Positions 19,951-29,070 of a stretch of 44,776 nucleotides of DNA are shown piece by piece. The first letter of the stretch is position 1, and every line of letters begins with the position of its first letter. Made by a program: the position numbers and the translations under genes. Below the pieces are notes generated by a model, which saw only the letters and a program-made list of their open reading frames with translations, searched no databases and was not told the origin of the DNA. This DNA comes from Chromatiales bacterium (GTDB lineage Bacteria; Pseudomonadota; Gammaproteobacteria; Chromatiales; Chromatiaceae): positions 1-44,776 of the forward strand of contig JANTHJ010000013.1 in NCBI GenBank assembly GCA_024762475.1, given 5' to 3'.

Positions 19951-20586
19951 TCACTGGATTAGCGGGGCCCGAACGGTACAGTGGCGCCCGCCCCAGCCAT
20001 TGCGCCGCTTGAGCACCTCCACGTCCAGCCCCAGCGGCGAAGGCAGCAGGCGCAATCGCAGGGCAGCGGGCGACGCCTGGGGGGCGGCCCGCAGGGGCCG
20101 GAACAGCACCCCCATGCAATCGCCCTGCTCCGCCGCCAGCTGCAGGCGTCGGATCTGCACATCCTGCAACGCCTGCGGCCACAGCAGCACCGCCGAGCAA
20201 CGGCCTGACTTGAGCAGCTGCTCGGCCGCCCAGAGGCGCTCTTGCGTATCCACCTCCCGCACCAGCACCAGTTGTTCGAGCGCCACCCCTGCCTGCGCCA
20301 GGCCGGGCGCAAAGGGCAGATGCGGCGGCGCCACCCAGCCCAGCCAGCGCGTCTCCCGGCTCAGCCGGGCCAGCAAAGGCAGCAGGAGCGACAGGCCCAG
20401 GTGACGGCGGCTCAGCAGTTCGCTCAACGCACCCTTCGGCCAGCCACCCCCGGTACATTCGTCGAGCACCGGCCAGCCGCTGGGCTCGATGCGATCCGAC
20501 GCCCCGGGGTGCCCCTCCCGGGCGCGCCAGACCAGTCCCCGGCCGAGCCCTTCTTCGAGCAGATTGTGCTGCGCCTTCTTCGGCAT
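19951..20586 (-). CDS. imuA: ImuA, SOS mutagenesis (RecA/SulA-like) protein
   Basis: ImuA works with ImuB in translesion synthesis. The 211-residue protein has a RecA-like core without a clear Walker A motif: GWPVLDECTGGGWPKGALSE, RWLGWVAPP, and a C-terminal RLLPSPLGLDVEVLKRRNGW. I chose the ATG at 20586. An in-frame TTG at 20622 lies inside the proposed operator and lacks a ribosome binding site. The promoter region carries a GTTC-N7-GTTC box 30 bases upstream of the start, which points to damage-inducible control. Confidence 0.85.
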   Translation of the reverse strand: MPKKAQHNLLEEGLGRGLVWRAREGHPGASDRIEPSGWPVLDECTGGGWPKGALSELLSRRHLGLSLLLPLLARLSRETRWLGWVAPPHLPFAPGLAQAGVALEQLVLVREVDTQERLWAAEQLLKSGRCSAVLLWPQALQDVQIRRLQLAAEQGDCMGVLFRPLRAAPQASPAALRLRLLPSPLGLDVEVLKRRNGWGGRHCTVRAPLIQ

Positions 20587-20615
20587 CTCGTCCTGTTCTG
20601 AATCGCAGAGATAGA

Positions 20616-20630
20616 GAACCAATATAGAAC
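20616..20630 (-). promoter_or_regulatory. Candidate LexA operator (GTTC-N7-GTTC) of imuAB
   Basis: Minus-strand GTTCTATATTGGTTC is a perfect GTTC-N7-GTTC direct repeat overlapping a TATATT that could be the -10 box. This is the LexA-box layout known from Alphaproteobacteria. A CTG-N10-CAG arrangement, the usual gammaproteobacterial layout, also occurs at 20593-20608, but its centre is not AT-rich and it matches the consensus poorly. Confidence 0.5.
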
Positions 20631-21095
20631 AATTGAAGCAAGCCGAAAAGCGCTGTTTCAGCCGAGTGTTGAGAATCCGCGCCGGGCAGCACAGCCGATG
20701 GGTTTCGCCACGCTCGACAGCCTGTCAACCCATCCGGTTTTCCGTGGTCAGGAGTATTCGAGGGCCCATGGAGATGAATATGGACTCACCCCATGGCTCG
20801 ATTCCAGCCGTGGCAGGTCAAAACATATCAGCCCGAATGCTTTACCCGGGGCGTGATGATCGTGCCGAGACGCGCGTTCTCAAGCGGTTTTCCAACCGAG
20901 TCAATAGCCCAGCCTATTGATGAGGAAGGGCATCCGCTTGAGGGCGGCCAGATCGGTACGAGGGCGCATCCAGCGGAGGGTCGGCGACATTTCGTTATTC
21001 GCTAAAATACAAGGAATATCTTTGATATTCAGTCGATTATCAATCATTCTCAGCGACCAGGTGAAATATTCGGGTTAGCCGCGACAGCACCAACC

Positions 21096-21205
21096 GTCGG
21101 GCCTAAAGGCCCTCCCACCGGAACAGGCACAACCACCAGACCGTTGTGGGAGAGGCTTTAGTCCCGACAGAGACAGCCCTCGGGCCTGAAGGTCTTCCCA
21201 CAAAA
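21096..21205. repeat. Three hairpins of the GGGCCTGAAGGCCC family
   Basis: Units at about 21096-21119, 21145-21168 (opposite orientation) and 21178-21203. Each couples a GTGGGA end with a palindrome of the GGGCCTNAAGGCCC type. They are of the same family as the tandem array at 16150-16330. Confidence 0.75.
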
Positions 21206-21230
21206 CCGCCATCCTGTTTTTCGCGATGGC
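21202..21230 (-). terminator. Candidate terminator of recA-recX
   Basis: On the minus strand GCCATC-(11-base loop)-GATGGC is followed by GGTTTT, 21 bases past the recX stop. The stem is short (6 pairs) and the T tract is weak. Confidence 0.4.
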
Positions 21231-21251
21231 ATTGAGCGTAGCGAACAATGC

Positions 21252-21746
21252 TCAACCCCAGAGATAGCGCCGGATCAGGGATTCAGGAAAACCGCGGTAT
21301 TGCAGAAAACGCGCCTGCTTCGACTGGCTGCGGGCATCCTGGAGGGGGCTGTCCCCGAAACGCCCCTGCGCCGCGTCGCGCAGCTGGGCCAGCCATTCCT
21401 CGGCCGACAGGTCCAGCCAGGCCTCGATCAGCTCATCGGCCACACCGCGCTCGCGCAGCTCGGCACGAATCCGCAACGGGCCAAAACCCTTGCGCATCCG
21501 GCTGTTCACATACTGCTCCGTGAACCGCTCGTCCGACAGCAGCCCCCGGCCCTCGAGACCATCCAATACCTGACCGCACAATGCGGCATCGGAGAAGCGC
21601 CGCGCCAGTTTCGCCTCCAGTTCATGCCGACTGTGCTCGCGCTGCGCCAGCAGACGGATGGCGGCTGCCTCGATGTCGGCCGCACTATCTCGCGGCGGCT
21701 CGCACGCCGAATCGAAGGGGATCTCTAAGGCCGGGTCTTGCTGCAT
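21252..21746 (-). CDS. recX: Regulatory protein RecX
   Basis: RecX binds RecA filaments and limits their extension and recombinase activity. The 164-residue protein shows the repeated three-helix pattern of the family: AIRLLAQREHSRHELEAKLA, LLSDERFTEQYVNSRMRKGF, and the C-terminal KQARFLQYRGFPESLIRRYL. It lies 7 bases after recA on the same strand, the classical arrangement, so both come from the recA transcript. Confidence 0.93.
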   Translation of the reverse strand: MQQDPALEIPFDSACEPPRDSAADIEAAAIRLLAQREHSRHELEAKLARRFSDAALCGQVLDGLEGRGLLSDERFTEQYVNSRMRKGFGPLRIRAELRERGVADELIEAWLDLSAEEWLAQLRDAAQGRFGDSPLQDARSQSKQARFLQYRGFPESLIRRYLWG

Positions 21747-21753
21747 CGGCCGC

Positions 21754-22791
21754 TCAATCCTCGCTGGGCTTCTCTACTGCGGCCTCCTCGGTACCGGCAG
21801 GCGGCGGGAACAGGGCGGCGCGGATCTGGCGCTCCAGTTCCTGGGCGATATCCGGGCTCTCCTTGAGAAACTTGCGCACATTCTCGCGCCCCTGGCCGAT
21901 GCGGTTGCCCCCATGGCTATACCAGGCCCCGGACTTCTCGATCAGCCCCATGGCCACGCCCAGTTCGATGATCTCGCCCTCTCGGGAGACGCCCTCGCCA
22001 TAGAGAATCTCGAAGGTCGCCTGCTTGAAAGGAGGCGCGACCTTGTTCTTCACCACCTTGACCCGGGTCTCGTTACCGACCACCTCGTCACCCTTCTTGA
22101 TTGCGCCGATCCGCCGGATGTCGAGGCGCACCGAGGAATAGAACTTGAGCGCATTGCCGCCGGTGGTGGTTTCGGGACTGCCGAACATAACCCCGATCTT
22201 CATCCGGATCTGGTTGATGAAGATGACGATGGCATTGGATTTCTTGATGTTGGCAGTGAGCTTGCGCAGCGCCTGGGACATGAGCCGGGCCTGCAGGCCG
22301 ACATGGGAATCGCCCATCTCGCCCTCGATCTCCGCCTTGGGGGTGAGCGCCGCCACCGAGTCGACCACGATCAGGTCCACTGCCCCCGAGCGCACCAGCA
22401 TGTCGGTGATCTCCAGCGCCTGCTCCCCGGTATCCGGCTGCGAGACCAGCAGCTCGTCGGTATCCACGCCCAGTTTTTCGGCGTAGGCGGGATCGAGCGC
22501 GTGCTCGGCGTCCACGAAGGCGCAGGTGCCGCCGGCCTTCTGTGCCTCGGCGATGCAGTGCAGGGTCAGGGTCGTCTTGCCCGAGGATTCCGGACCGTAG
22601 ATCTCGACAACGCGCCCCCTCGGGATGCCGCCGATGCCGAGTGCGGCATCCAGGCTGAGCGAGCCAGTGGAGACCGCCTCCACATTGTGTATGGCACTGC
22701 CATCGCCCATGCGCATGACCGAGCCCTTGCCGAATTGTTTTTCGATCTGCGAGAGTGCGGCGGCCAGCGCCTTCTTGCGGTTTTCGTCCAT
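21754..22791 (-). CDS. recA: Recombinase RecA
   Basis: RecA forms filaments on single-stranded DNA, drives strand exchange, and triggers LexA self-cleavage. The 345-residue protein begins [20 protein letters not shown] and has Walker A GPESSGKT, the DNA-binding loop with [30 protein letters not shown], and an acidic C-terminus. GGGGGAG lies 7 bases before the ATG at 22791. An open frame continues upstream, but the chosen start matches the family. recX follows directly. Confidence 0.98.
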   Translation of the reverse strand: MDENRKKALAAALSQIEKQFGKGSVMRMGDGSAIHNVEAVSTGSLSLDAALGIGGIPRGRVVEIYGPESSGKTTLTLHCIAEAQKAGGTCAFVDAEHALDPAYAEKLGVDTDELLVSQPDTGEQALEITDMLVRSGAVDLIVVDSVAALTPKAEIEGEMGDSHVGLQARLMSQALRKLTANIKKSNAIVIFINQIRMKIGVMFGSPETTTGGNALKFYSSVRLDIRRIGAIKKGDEVVGNETRVKVVKNKVAPPFKQATFEILYGEGVSREGEIIELGVAMGLIEKSGAWYSHGGNRIGQGRENVRKFLKESPDIAQELERQIRAALFPPPAGTEEAAVEKPSED

Positions 22792-22835
22792 CAGGTTCTC
22801 CCCCACGGTGAATGACTTGTTCGGAAGTGTAGTTT

Positions 22836-22850
22836 GTTCTCTTTTTGTTT
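22836..22850 (+). promoter_or_regulatory. Near-match GTTC-N7-GTTT box upstream of recA
   Basis: GTTCTCTTTTTGTTT lies 45-59 bases upstream of the recA start and differs from GTTC-N7-GTTC by one base. It is in opposite orientation to the imuA box relative to the gene. I found no good CTG-N10-CAG operator here. It is proposed as the recA SOS box by analogy with imuA. Confidence 0.35.
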
Positions 22851-22946
22851 TCCAGCGCTTTTTTAATTCCACTCTGTCACATTTGAGTGAATTCGGCGGG
22901 ATGATGCGGTTTCACGTCCGCGTCGACCACGGCCGGAGAAGCCACC

Positions 22947-23006
22947 TGTGGGAGGGCCCTCAGGCCCGAAGCTCATTTCCATCGCGGCTGAAGCCGCTCC
23001 CACAAC
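22947..23006. repeat. GC-rich double hairpin repeat
   Basis: One unit of the 16150-16330 family: GTGGGAGGGCCCTCAGGCCC and then GCGGCTGAAGCCGCTCCCAC. It lies between recA and thpR. Confidence 0.8.
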
Positions 23007-23025
23007 CGAACCTGCAATATATGAC

Positions 23026-23068
23026 ACGCAGAAACGGGCGATTCTGCGCCGCAGGATGCCCTGTAGGA
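23026..23068. repeat. Fragment related to the MITE-like element at 30103-30308
   Basis: Begins ACGCAGAAACGGGCGATTCT and closely resembles 30245-30288, which begins ACGCAGAAATGGGCGATTTT. It contains the inverted repeat CGCAGAA/TTCTGCG. It sits just past the thpR stop codon. Confidence 0.6.
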
Positions 23069-23074
23069 GTTTCC

Positions 23075-23596
23075 TCAATCGGGCGCCAGGGCCCAACGCT
23101 CCAACGGATGATAGAGGGGACGATCCCCCGCCCGTGACTCGACCAGCGCCCATTCGCTGACTTGCCAGCGCAGCGGCGTGAACGCCAGCGCTTCGGGCAG
23201 GCGCGCAACCTTGCGCGCCAGGGTCACATGGGGCGCGAAGGGACGCGGATCGAGCTCGAATCCCAGCTCCGTCAGACCCTTTCCCAACGCCCCGTACAGT
23301 CCGGCCAGGGGCTGGGGGATCTCGCTCGGGCCTACCCAGAGTACCCGCGGGCGGCGCCAGTGGCCGATCCGGTCGAGAATCAGCTCGAAGGGTTCGAATC
23401 GCTGTTGCCGACCCAGCACCCGCAGCGATTCGAGCCGATCTTCTTCGACCTGGCCGAGGAAGTGCAGGGTCAGGTGCAGATCGGCCACATGGGTGGGCCG
23501 GGCCTGCGCCGGCAGATGATCACGCTGCCAGCGCGCCAGCGCGCGGCGGACCGGGTCATCCGGCCACAGGGCGTAGAACAGGCGCCGGCCGCTCAC
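23075..23596 (-). CDS. thpR: RNA 2',3'-cyclic phosphodiesterase (2'-5' RNA ligase family)
   Basis: ThpR hydrolyses RNA 2',3'-cyclic phosphates; older names call it 2'-5' RNA ligase. The 173-residue protein has the two HxTx motifs of the 2H phosphoesterase fold: HLTLHFLG and HVTLAR. The N-terminal RLFYALWPDD is also typical. I take the GTG at 23596 as start because it gives a 4-base GTGA overlap with pncC. A longer frame adds residues absent in the family. Confidence 0.9.
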   Translation of the reverse strand: MSGRRLFYALWPDDPVRRALARWQRDHLPAQARPTHVADLHLTLHFLGQVEEDRLESLRVLGRQQRFEPFELILDRIGHWRRPRVLWVGPSEIPQPLAGLYGALGKGLTELGFELDPRPFAPHVTLARKVARLPEALAFTPLRWQVSEWALVESRAGDRPLYHPLERWALAPD

Positions 23597-24081
23597 TGCC
23601 GCTCCAGCAATCCTCGCAGAGCGCACTCTACGGTGGCTGAACGGACCTGGTTCCGGTCGCCAGGGAAATGCTCGCAGACGCTGTTGACCCCCTGCGGTGT
23701 CCCCCAGGCCAGCCAGACGGTGCCCACCGGTTTCTCGGGCGTGCCTCCGCCCGGCCCGGCGATGCCACTGACCGCCACACTCCAGCTGGCGCGGCTGCGC
23801 GCCAGGGCGCCGGCCGCCATCGCCACCACCGTTTCGTGGCTCACTGCGCCATGGATCGCAATAATGTCGGCTGGCACGCCCAGCATCTCCTCCTTGGCCT
23901 GGTTGCTGTAGGTGACAAAGCCACGGTCGAACCAGGTGCTGCTACCGGGCCGGTCGGTCAGGACCTTGGCGATCCAGCCGCCGGTGCAGGACTCGGCGGT
24001 GGCCAGCATCTCGCCGCGCGAGATCAGCCGCTCGGCCAGTTGCGCCACCAGTGGGGCATATCGCTCGTCGTACTCGGACAT
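23593..24081 (-). CDS. pncC: Nicotinamide-nucleotide amidase (CinA C-terminal domain)
   Basis: PncC deamidates nicotinamide mononucleotide in pyridine nucleotide salvage. The 162-residue protein consists of the CinA C-terminal domain only: ATAESCTGGWIAKVLTDRPG, FVTYSNQAKEEMLGV, GAVSHETVVAMAAGAL, and AVSGIAGPGGGTPEKPVGTV. Size and motifs match E. coli PncC (YgaD). As in E. coli, it lies close to recA-recX on the same strand. It starts 60 bases from the divergent cupin gene. Confidence 0.93.
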   Translation of the reverse strand: MSEYDERYAPLVAQLAERLISRGEMLATAESCTGGWIAKVLTDRPGSSTWFDRGFVTYSNQAKEEMLGVPADIIAIHGAVSHETVVAMAAGALARSRASWSVAVSGIAGPGGGTPEKPVGTVWLAWGTPQGVNSVCEHFPGDRNQVRSATVECALRGLLERQ

Positions 24082-24141
24082 GCGGCCATTCTGGCACAGG
24101 ACCGACCCGCCTGGCATACAATGCGCAGCCAAATCCGTGTC

Positions 24142-24438
24142 ATGAGTAACCCATCCATGTCCCAACAAGAGATCCTTCTCGAACGCAATCCCTCGCCCAT
24201 GAAACTGGAGGTACTCGGCGTCTACGACTGGCCCATCTGGCGCAAGGAAAAGAGCACCTTCGACTGGACCTATGCCGAGCCCGAAACCTGCTACGTCCTC
24301 AAAGGGCGTTTTATCGTCACGCCCGAGGGTGGCGAGCCGCAGGCGTTCCGGCGTGGCGACCTGATCACCTTCCCGAAAGGCATGCAGTGCACCTGGGAAA
24401 TCCTCGAGGACGTCGAGAAGCACTACGACCTCGGCTGA
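24142..24438 (+). CDS. Cupin domain protein
   Basis: A small (98-residue) single-domain cupin of the Cupin_3 (DUF861) type: [37 protein letters not shown]. The second-motif HxH pattern is largely replaced, so metal binding is uncertain. Two ATG codons (24142 and 24157) are possible and neither has a clear ribosome binding site. It lies 10 bases before mutS on the same strand. Function is unknown. Confidence 0.8.
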   Translation: MSNPSMSQQEILLERNPSPMKLEVLGVYDWPIWRKEKSTFDWTYAEPETCYVLKGRFIVTPEGGEPQAFRRGDLITFPKGMQCTWEILEDVEKHYDLG

Positions 24439-24448
24439 GCCTCCCCCC

Positions 24449-27025
24449 ATGACCCAGGCACCGCCCAAGCACACCCCGGTGATGCAGCAGTATCTGCGCA
24501 TCAAGGCCGAGCACCCGGACCGCCTGGTGTTCTATCGCATGGGCGATTTCTACGAGCTGTTCTACGACGACGCGGAGAAGGCAGCGCGGCTGCTGGACAT
24601 CACCCTCACCCAGCGCGGCAAGTCCGGCGGTGCGCCCATTCCCATGGCGGGCGTGCCCTACCATGCTGCCGAGAGTTACCTGGCCAAGCTGGTCCGGCTG
24701 GGCGAATCGGTGGCGATCTGCGAACAGATCGGCGATCCGGCCACCAGCAAGGGGCCGGTGGAGCGCAAGGTGGTACGCATCGTCACCCCGGGGACCGTCT
24801 CCGACGAGGCCCTGATGGAGGAGCGCCGCGACAACCTGCTGGCGGCGCTCTACCGATCCGGCGAGGACCTGGCGCTGGCCTGGCTGGACCTGACCGGCGG
24901 ACGCTTCCTCGCCACCGAGCCCGAAGACGAGCAGGCGCTGCGGGCCGAGCTGCAGCGCCTGCGGCCGGCCGAGTTGCTGGTGCCGGAGAGCCTGGGGCTC
25001 GATCCCTCCGCCTGGTTCGAGGGTGGTGTCACCCGCCGCCCGGACTGGCACTTCGACCCGGACCTCGCCCAGCGCCTTCTGTGCCGCCAGTTCGATGTAC
25101 ATGACCTCGGCGGATTCGGCCTGCAGGCGCATCCGCTGGCGGTGATCACCGCCGGCGCCCTGCTCGAATACGTGCAAGAGACCCAGCAGGCCGCCCTGCC
25201 GCATATCAGCGGCATCCGTATCGAGCAGCGCGACGAGGCGTTGATCATCGATGCGGCCACCCGCCGCAACCTGGAACTGGACCAGGCGGTCTCGGGCCGC
25301 AAGGAGCACTCCCTGGCGGGTCTGCTCGACCAATGCGCCACCGCCATGGGCAGCCGCCAGCTGCGTCGCTGGATCAACCGCCCCCTGCGTGACCGCGCGG
25401 CCGTGGAGGCCCGCCACGCCGCGATCGACTGCCTGCTCGCCACCCATGCGGCCGAACCGCTGCACGAGATCCTCTCGGGCATCGGCGATATCGAGCGCAT
25501 CCTGGCGCGGGTCGCACTGGGCAGTGCCCGGCCGCGGGATCTGGCCCTGTTGCGGGATTCACTGGCGCAGCTGCCGGCGCTGCAGACCGCCCTGGCCGAG
25601 CTCGACGACATGCTGCTGAACGAGCTGGCCCAGCACATCGGCGAACATCCCGACATCCATGCCCTGCTGCAGCGGGCCGTGGTCGAGAACCCGCCGGTGG
25701 TCCTGCGCGACGGCGGCGTGCTGGCCGAGGGCTACGATATCGAACTGGACGAACTGCGCGCCCTGTCGCAGAACGCCGACCAGTTCCTGCTGGACCTGGA
25801 GACACGCGAGCGCGAGCGCACCGGCATCGACACCCTCAAGGTCAGCTTCAACCGGGTGCACGGCTATTACATCGAGATCAGCAAGGCGCGTGCCGCAGAG
25901 GCACCCGACGACTATGTGCGGCGTCAGACGCTGAAGGCCGCGGAACGCTTCATCACCCCCGAGCTGAAGAAATTCGAGGACCAGGTACTGTCGGCACGCG
26001 AGCGCTCCCTGGCCCGCGAAAAGGCACTCTACGAGGCGCTGATCGGTGAGCTGCAACAACACCTGGCGCCGCTGCAGGCCTGCGCCGAGGGCATTGCGAC
26101 CCTGGATGTGCTGGCCGATCTGGCGGCACGCGCCCGGGATCTGAACCTGGTGCGCCCCCGCTTCAGCGAGGAACCGGGACTGGCCATCGAGCAGGGTCGG
26201 CATCCGGTGGTCGAACAGGTGAGCGAGTCCCCCTTCGTCGCCAACGACGCCCTGCTGGACGAACGGCGACGCATGCTGATCGTCACCGGACCCAACATGG
26301 GCGGCAAGTCCACCTTCATGCGCCAGGTGGCGCTGATCGCCATCCTTGCCTACGCAGGCAGCTTCGTCCCCGCGCACAATGCCCGCCTCGGCCCCATCGA
26401 CCGGGTGTTCTCGCGTATCGGCGCCTCCGACGACCTGGCCGGTGGCCGCTCTACCTTCATGGTCGAGATGGAAGAGACCGCCAACATCCTGCACAACGCC
26501 ACCGACCAGTCACTGGTGCTGATGGACGAGATCGGGCGCGGCACCAGCACCTTCGACGGGCTGTCGCTGGCCTGGGCCTGCGCGATCGAGCTGGCGACCC
26601 GGATCAGGGCCTTCACCCTGTTCGCCACCCATTACTTCGAGCTCACCACCCTGCCGGAGGAGCATCCCGGGATCGCCAATGTGCACCTGGAGGCGATCGA
26701 GCATGGCGACAGTATCGTGTTCCTGCACGAGGTGAAGGAGGGGCCGGCGAACCAGAGTTACGGCCTGCAGGTGGCGGCGCTCGCCGGCGTGCCGCGGAAT
26801 GTGATCCGCGAGGCCCGCCAGCGCCTGCAGCAGCTCGAACAACAGGCGGCCAGACAGGCTGAGCAGGCGAGTAACCAGCTGTCACTGTTCGACCGCCAGC
26901 CCGCCCCCGCCGCGCCTCCATCATCGAAGGCCCTGCAGCTGCTGGAGGAGATCGACCCGGACGAGCTGACGCCGCGCGCCGCCCTGGATCTGCTCTATCG
27001 CCTCAAGGCCACCGTCGACGAGTGA
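24449..27025 (+). CDS. mutS: DNA mismatch repair protein MutS
   Basis: MutS recognises mismatches and starts repair with MutL. The 858-residue protein has the mismatch-contact motif in RMGDFYELF (Phe-Tyr-Glu wedge), the connector and clamp domains, Walker [10 protein letters not shown] at about residues 613-621, [14 protein letters not shown] as Walker B and signature, and a C-terminal tetramer region. Length fits E. coli MutS (853). It follows the cupin gene by 10 bases, and fdxA follows 68 bases later, a common gammaproteobacterial order. Confidence 0.98.
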   Translation: MTQAPPKHTPVMQQYLRIKAEHPDRLVFYRMGDFYELFYDDAEKAARLLDITLTQRGKSGGAPIPMAGVPYHAAESYLAKLVRLGESVAICEQIGDPATSKGPVERKVVRIVTPGTVSDEALMEERRDNLLAALYRSGEDLALAWLDLTGGRFLATEPEDEQALRAELQRLRPAELLVPESLGLDPSAWFEGGVTRRPDWHFDPDLAQRLLCRQFDVHDLGGFGLQAHPLAVITAGALLEYVQETQQAALPHISGIRIEQRDEALIIDAATRRNLELDQAVSGRKEHSLAGLLDQCATAMGSRQLRRWINRPLRDRAAVEARHAAIDCLLATHAAEPLHEILSGIGDIERILARVALGSARPRDLALLRDSLAQLPALQTALAELDDMLLNELAQHIGEHPDIHALLQRAVVENPPVVLRDGGVLAEGYDIELDELRALSQNADQFLLDLETRERERTGIDTLKVSFNRVHGYYIEISKARAAEAPDDYVRRQTLKAAERFITPELKKFEDQVLSARERSLAREKALYEALIGELQQHLAPLQACAEGIATLDVLADLAARARDLNLVRPRFSEEPGLAIEQGRHPVVEQVSESPFVANDALLDERRRMLIVTGPNMGGKSTFMRQVALIAILAYAGSFVPAHNARLGPIDRVFSRIGASDDLAGGRSTFMVEMEETANILHNATDQSLVLMDEIGRGTSTFDGLSLAWACAIELATRIRAFTLFATHYFELTTLPEEHPGIANVHLEAIEHGDSIVFLHEVKEGPANQSYGLQVAALAGVPRNVIREARQRLQQLEQQAARQAEQASNQLSLFDRQPAPAAPPSSKALQLLEEIDPDELTPRAALDLLYRLKATVDE

Positions 27026-27093
27026 TGCCGGTGCCTGAACCGGGTCGGGCTGGTGTATATTGATCCGGAAAACCGATCCCAGGGAGTAATCGC

Positions 27094-27417
27094 ATGACCT
27101 ACGTCGTTATCGAGAACTGCATCAAGTGCAAGTACACCGACTGCGTGGAGGTGTGCCCCGTCGATTGTTTCCACGAAGGGCCGAACTTCCTGGTCATCGA
27201 CCCGGACGAGTGCATCGACTGCGCCCTGTGCGAGCCCGAATGCCCGGCCGAGGCCATCTTGGCCGAAGACGACCTGCCGCCGGACCAGGAGCAGTTCCTG
27301 GCACTGAACGCCGAACTGGCGCAGGAGTGGCCGGTGATCACCGAGAAGAAGGACCCGCCGCCCGATGCCGACGAGTGGAACGGCAAGCCGAACAAGCTGC
27401 CGCTGCTGGAACGCTGA
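27094..27417 (+). CDS. fdxA: 7Fe ferredoxin FdxA
   Basis: The 107-residue ferredoxin carries one 3Fe-4S and one 4Fe-4S cluster. The first group is [18 protein letters not shown] and the second [12 protein letters not shown]. The extended acidic C-terminal part is typical of the Azotobacter FdI/FdxA type. GGGAG lies 7-8 bases upstream of the ATG. The electron partner is not evident here. It is frequently found after mutS in this class. Confidence 0.95.
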   Translation: MTYVVIENCIKCKYTDCVEVCPVDCFHEGPNFLVIDPDECIDCALCEPECPAEAILAEDDLPPDQEQFLALNAELAQEWPVITEKKDPPPDADEWNGKPNKLPLLER

Positions 27418-27432
27418 TCCGGATGCCGACCT

Positions 27433-27490
27433 GCGGCGGGGGGTCTTCAGACCCGACCGCTGTTTCCATCGCGGCTGCAGCCGCGGCCGG
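27433..27490. repeat. Degenerate GC-rich double hairpin
   Basis: GGGGTCTTCAGACCC and GCGGCTGCAGCCGC, in the 86-base gap between the convergent fdxA and PP2C genes. A diverged copy of the 16150-16330 family, it may also act as a two-way terminator. Confidence 0.6.
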
Positions 27491-27503
27491 GGCCACTCTC
27501 GAA

Positions 27504-28256
27504 TCACAGGACGGGCCGGGCGACGATGACGCTGATGTTGTCGCGTCCGCCTGCCTGCAGGGCCACATCGACCAGATCGGACGCCATCTCCCCCAGCGTG
27601 GGGCTCGCGGCCATGACATGGCGGATGGTTTGATCGCTCACCTTGCCGCACAGGCCATCACTGCAGGCCAGGAAGATGTCGCCGGCACGCAGGCCGGCGT
27701 CTCCCAGGTCCACCTCGACATCCGGGTCGAGCCCGATACAGCGGGTCAGAATGTTGTCCCCGATACCCGCCGCCTGCACCTCGGCGCGACTGCCGAACAG
27801 GCCGTTGTCCAGGACCTCCTGGACCAGCGAGTGATCTCGTGTCAGGCACTGCAGGACACCATTGCGCAACCGGTACAGGCGCGAATCACCCACATGTGAA
27901 AAATAGACCCGCTCCTCGCGGAACATGGCCGTCACCAGGGTCGTACCCATACTCCGAAGCGCCGGATCACGCTCGACTGCCGCAAACACCGCGCGATTGG
28001 CCCGTTCGGCCGCACGCCCCACGTGCAGCAAGCTCTCGAGGTCGTCCGCGGAATCCTCTTCCTGCACCGGCAGCAGCGCCTCTGCCGCCGCCTCGACCGC
28101 GATGCGGGCAGCGATCTCCCCGGCCTGATGCCCGCCCATGCCATCACCGAGCACCATCACGCCCAGATCGGGAAAACAGGCCAGGTAGTCCTCATTGTGA
28201 TGGCGAACCAGACCGACATGGGTTCGGTGTTCGCATTCAAGACCGTGTACTGCCAT
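27504..28256 (-). CDS. PP2C-family serine/threonine phosphatase
   Basis: A 250-residue PPM phosphatase of the Stp1/PppA type. Motifs: RHHNEDY (metal Asp), GDGMGGHQAGE, SMGTTLVTA, FSHVGDSRLYRLR, LTRDHSL, CSDGLCGKVS, and GRDNISVIV. All metal ligands appear present, so it should be active. No membrane segment is seen. It starts 6 bases after dsbC ends, so it is probably on the xerD-dsbC transcript. No cognate kinase gene is in the window. Confidence 0.92.
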   Translation of the reverse strand: MAVHGLECEHRTHVGLVRHHNEDYLACFPDLGVMVLGDGMGGHQAGEIAARIAVEAAAEALLPVQEEDSADDLESLLHVGRAAERANRAVFAAVERDPALRSMGTTLVTAMFREERVYFSHVGDSRLYRLRNGVLQCLTRDHSLVQEVLDNGLFGSRAEVQAAGIGDNILTRCIGLDPDVEVDLGDAGLRAGDIFLACSDGLCGKVSDQTIRHVMAASPTLGEMASDLVDVALQAGGRDNISVIVARPVL

Positions 28257-28262
28257 CCAGAT

Positions 28263-29012
28263 TCAGTTCTTGGCCATCCCCGCCTTGTGCTGGTCCAGCG
28301 CCGCGCGCAACCGCTTGGGCGGCACGTAGCCGGGGATGATCTCCCCGTTCTCGAGGATCAGCGCTGGGGTGCCGCTGATGCCGAAATCCTGTCCCAGCCG
28401 ATATTGGGCCCGGACGGGGTTGTCGCATTCCTGGTAGGGCACTGCCTTGCCCGATTTCGAATCGGTCATCGCCTGCTTGCGGTCCTTGGCACACCACACC
28501 GCCATCGCCTTCTTCTCCGAAGGGCTGTCCGGTCCCGCCCGTGGATACGCCAGGTAGCGGATGCGGATGCCGTTCTTGTTGTACTCATCGACCTCGGCAT
28601 GCAGCCGGCGGCAATAGGGGCAGTCGATGTCGGTGAAGACGGTCACCGTGTAGGGCAGATCCTTGTCGCCATAGACGATCATGTCCTTCTCGTCGAGGCT
28701 GTCCAGGAGGGCCTTCTTGCGCACCTTGAGCCGGTTCTCGGTGATGGGCTCACGGGTTTCGAGGTCGGTGATCTCGCCTTGCACCAGGTATTTTCCGTCC
28801 TCGGTCACGTAGATGATGTGGCTGCCGAAGGACACTTCGTAGAGGCCGGGAATCGGGCTTTTGCTGACCGAGTCGACCTTCAGGTGCGGCACCAACACCT
28901 TCAACGAGGCGCGGACCTTCTCTGCGCCCGCGTCCTGTGCGAACGCCGTACCAGCCGACAACAGGCCCGCTCCCAGCAACAGGAGGGTCCAGAGAGAGCA
29001 TCGTTTCATCAT
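28263..29012 (-). CDS. dsbC: Thiol:disulfide interchange protein DsbC
   Basis: DsbC isomerises wrong disulfide bonds in periplasmic proteins. The 249-residue precursor has a signal peptide (1-25, ending TAFA), an N-terminal dimerisation domain, and a thioredoxin domain with CPYC at 131-134 in FTDIDCPYCRRLH. GTPALILENG holds the cis-proline. AAGGA lies 5 bases before the ATG. It is downstream of xerD, as in E. coli (xerD-dsbC-recJ), but here a PP2C gene follows instead of recJ. Confidence 0.95.
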   Translation of the reverse strand: MMKRCSLWTLLLLGAGLLSAGTAFAQDAGAEKVRASLKVLVPHLKVDSVSKSPIPGLYEVSFGSHIIYVTEDGKYLVQGEITDLETREPITENRLKVRKKALLDSLDEKDMIVYGDKDLPYTVTVFTDIDCPYCRRLHAEVDEYNKNGIRIRYLAYPRAGPDSPSEKKAMAVWCAKDRKQAMTDSKSGKAVPYQECDNPVRAQYRLGQDFGISGTPALILENGEIIPGYVPPKRLRAALDQHKAGMAKN

Positions 29013-29070
29013 CGAATCCTTGCACTGCAAAGTTGGGATCAAGGGCGCAAGGCTATCACAGGGCCGCCGC

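Larger units (their letters stand above)
20631..21251. other. Long intergenic region between imuA and recX
   Basis: No protein gene is convincing in these 620 bases. Visible structures are an inverted repeat GATGGGTT/AACCCATC (20698-20705 and 20727-20734) followed by GGTTTT, a palindrome GAATATC-TTT-GATATTC (21014-21030) in an AT-rich stretch, three GC-rich hairpins (21096-21205), and a terminator-like hairpin behind recX. It may hold a small RNA or decayed gene remnants. Confidence 0.5.

Noticed and set aside
20771-21005. Short plus-strand frames between imuA and recX
   Set aside because: No ribosome binding site and no recognisable protein motif. They could be remnants but cannot be supported.
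21034-21053. Fur-box-like AT-rich sequence
   Set aside because: Only partial match to the hexamer pattern and no iron-related gene nearby.
22819-22839. Second GTTC pair upstream of recA (spacing 13)
   Set aside because: Spacing does not fit any known LexA-box layout. The N7-spaced pair next to it is the better candidate.
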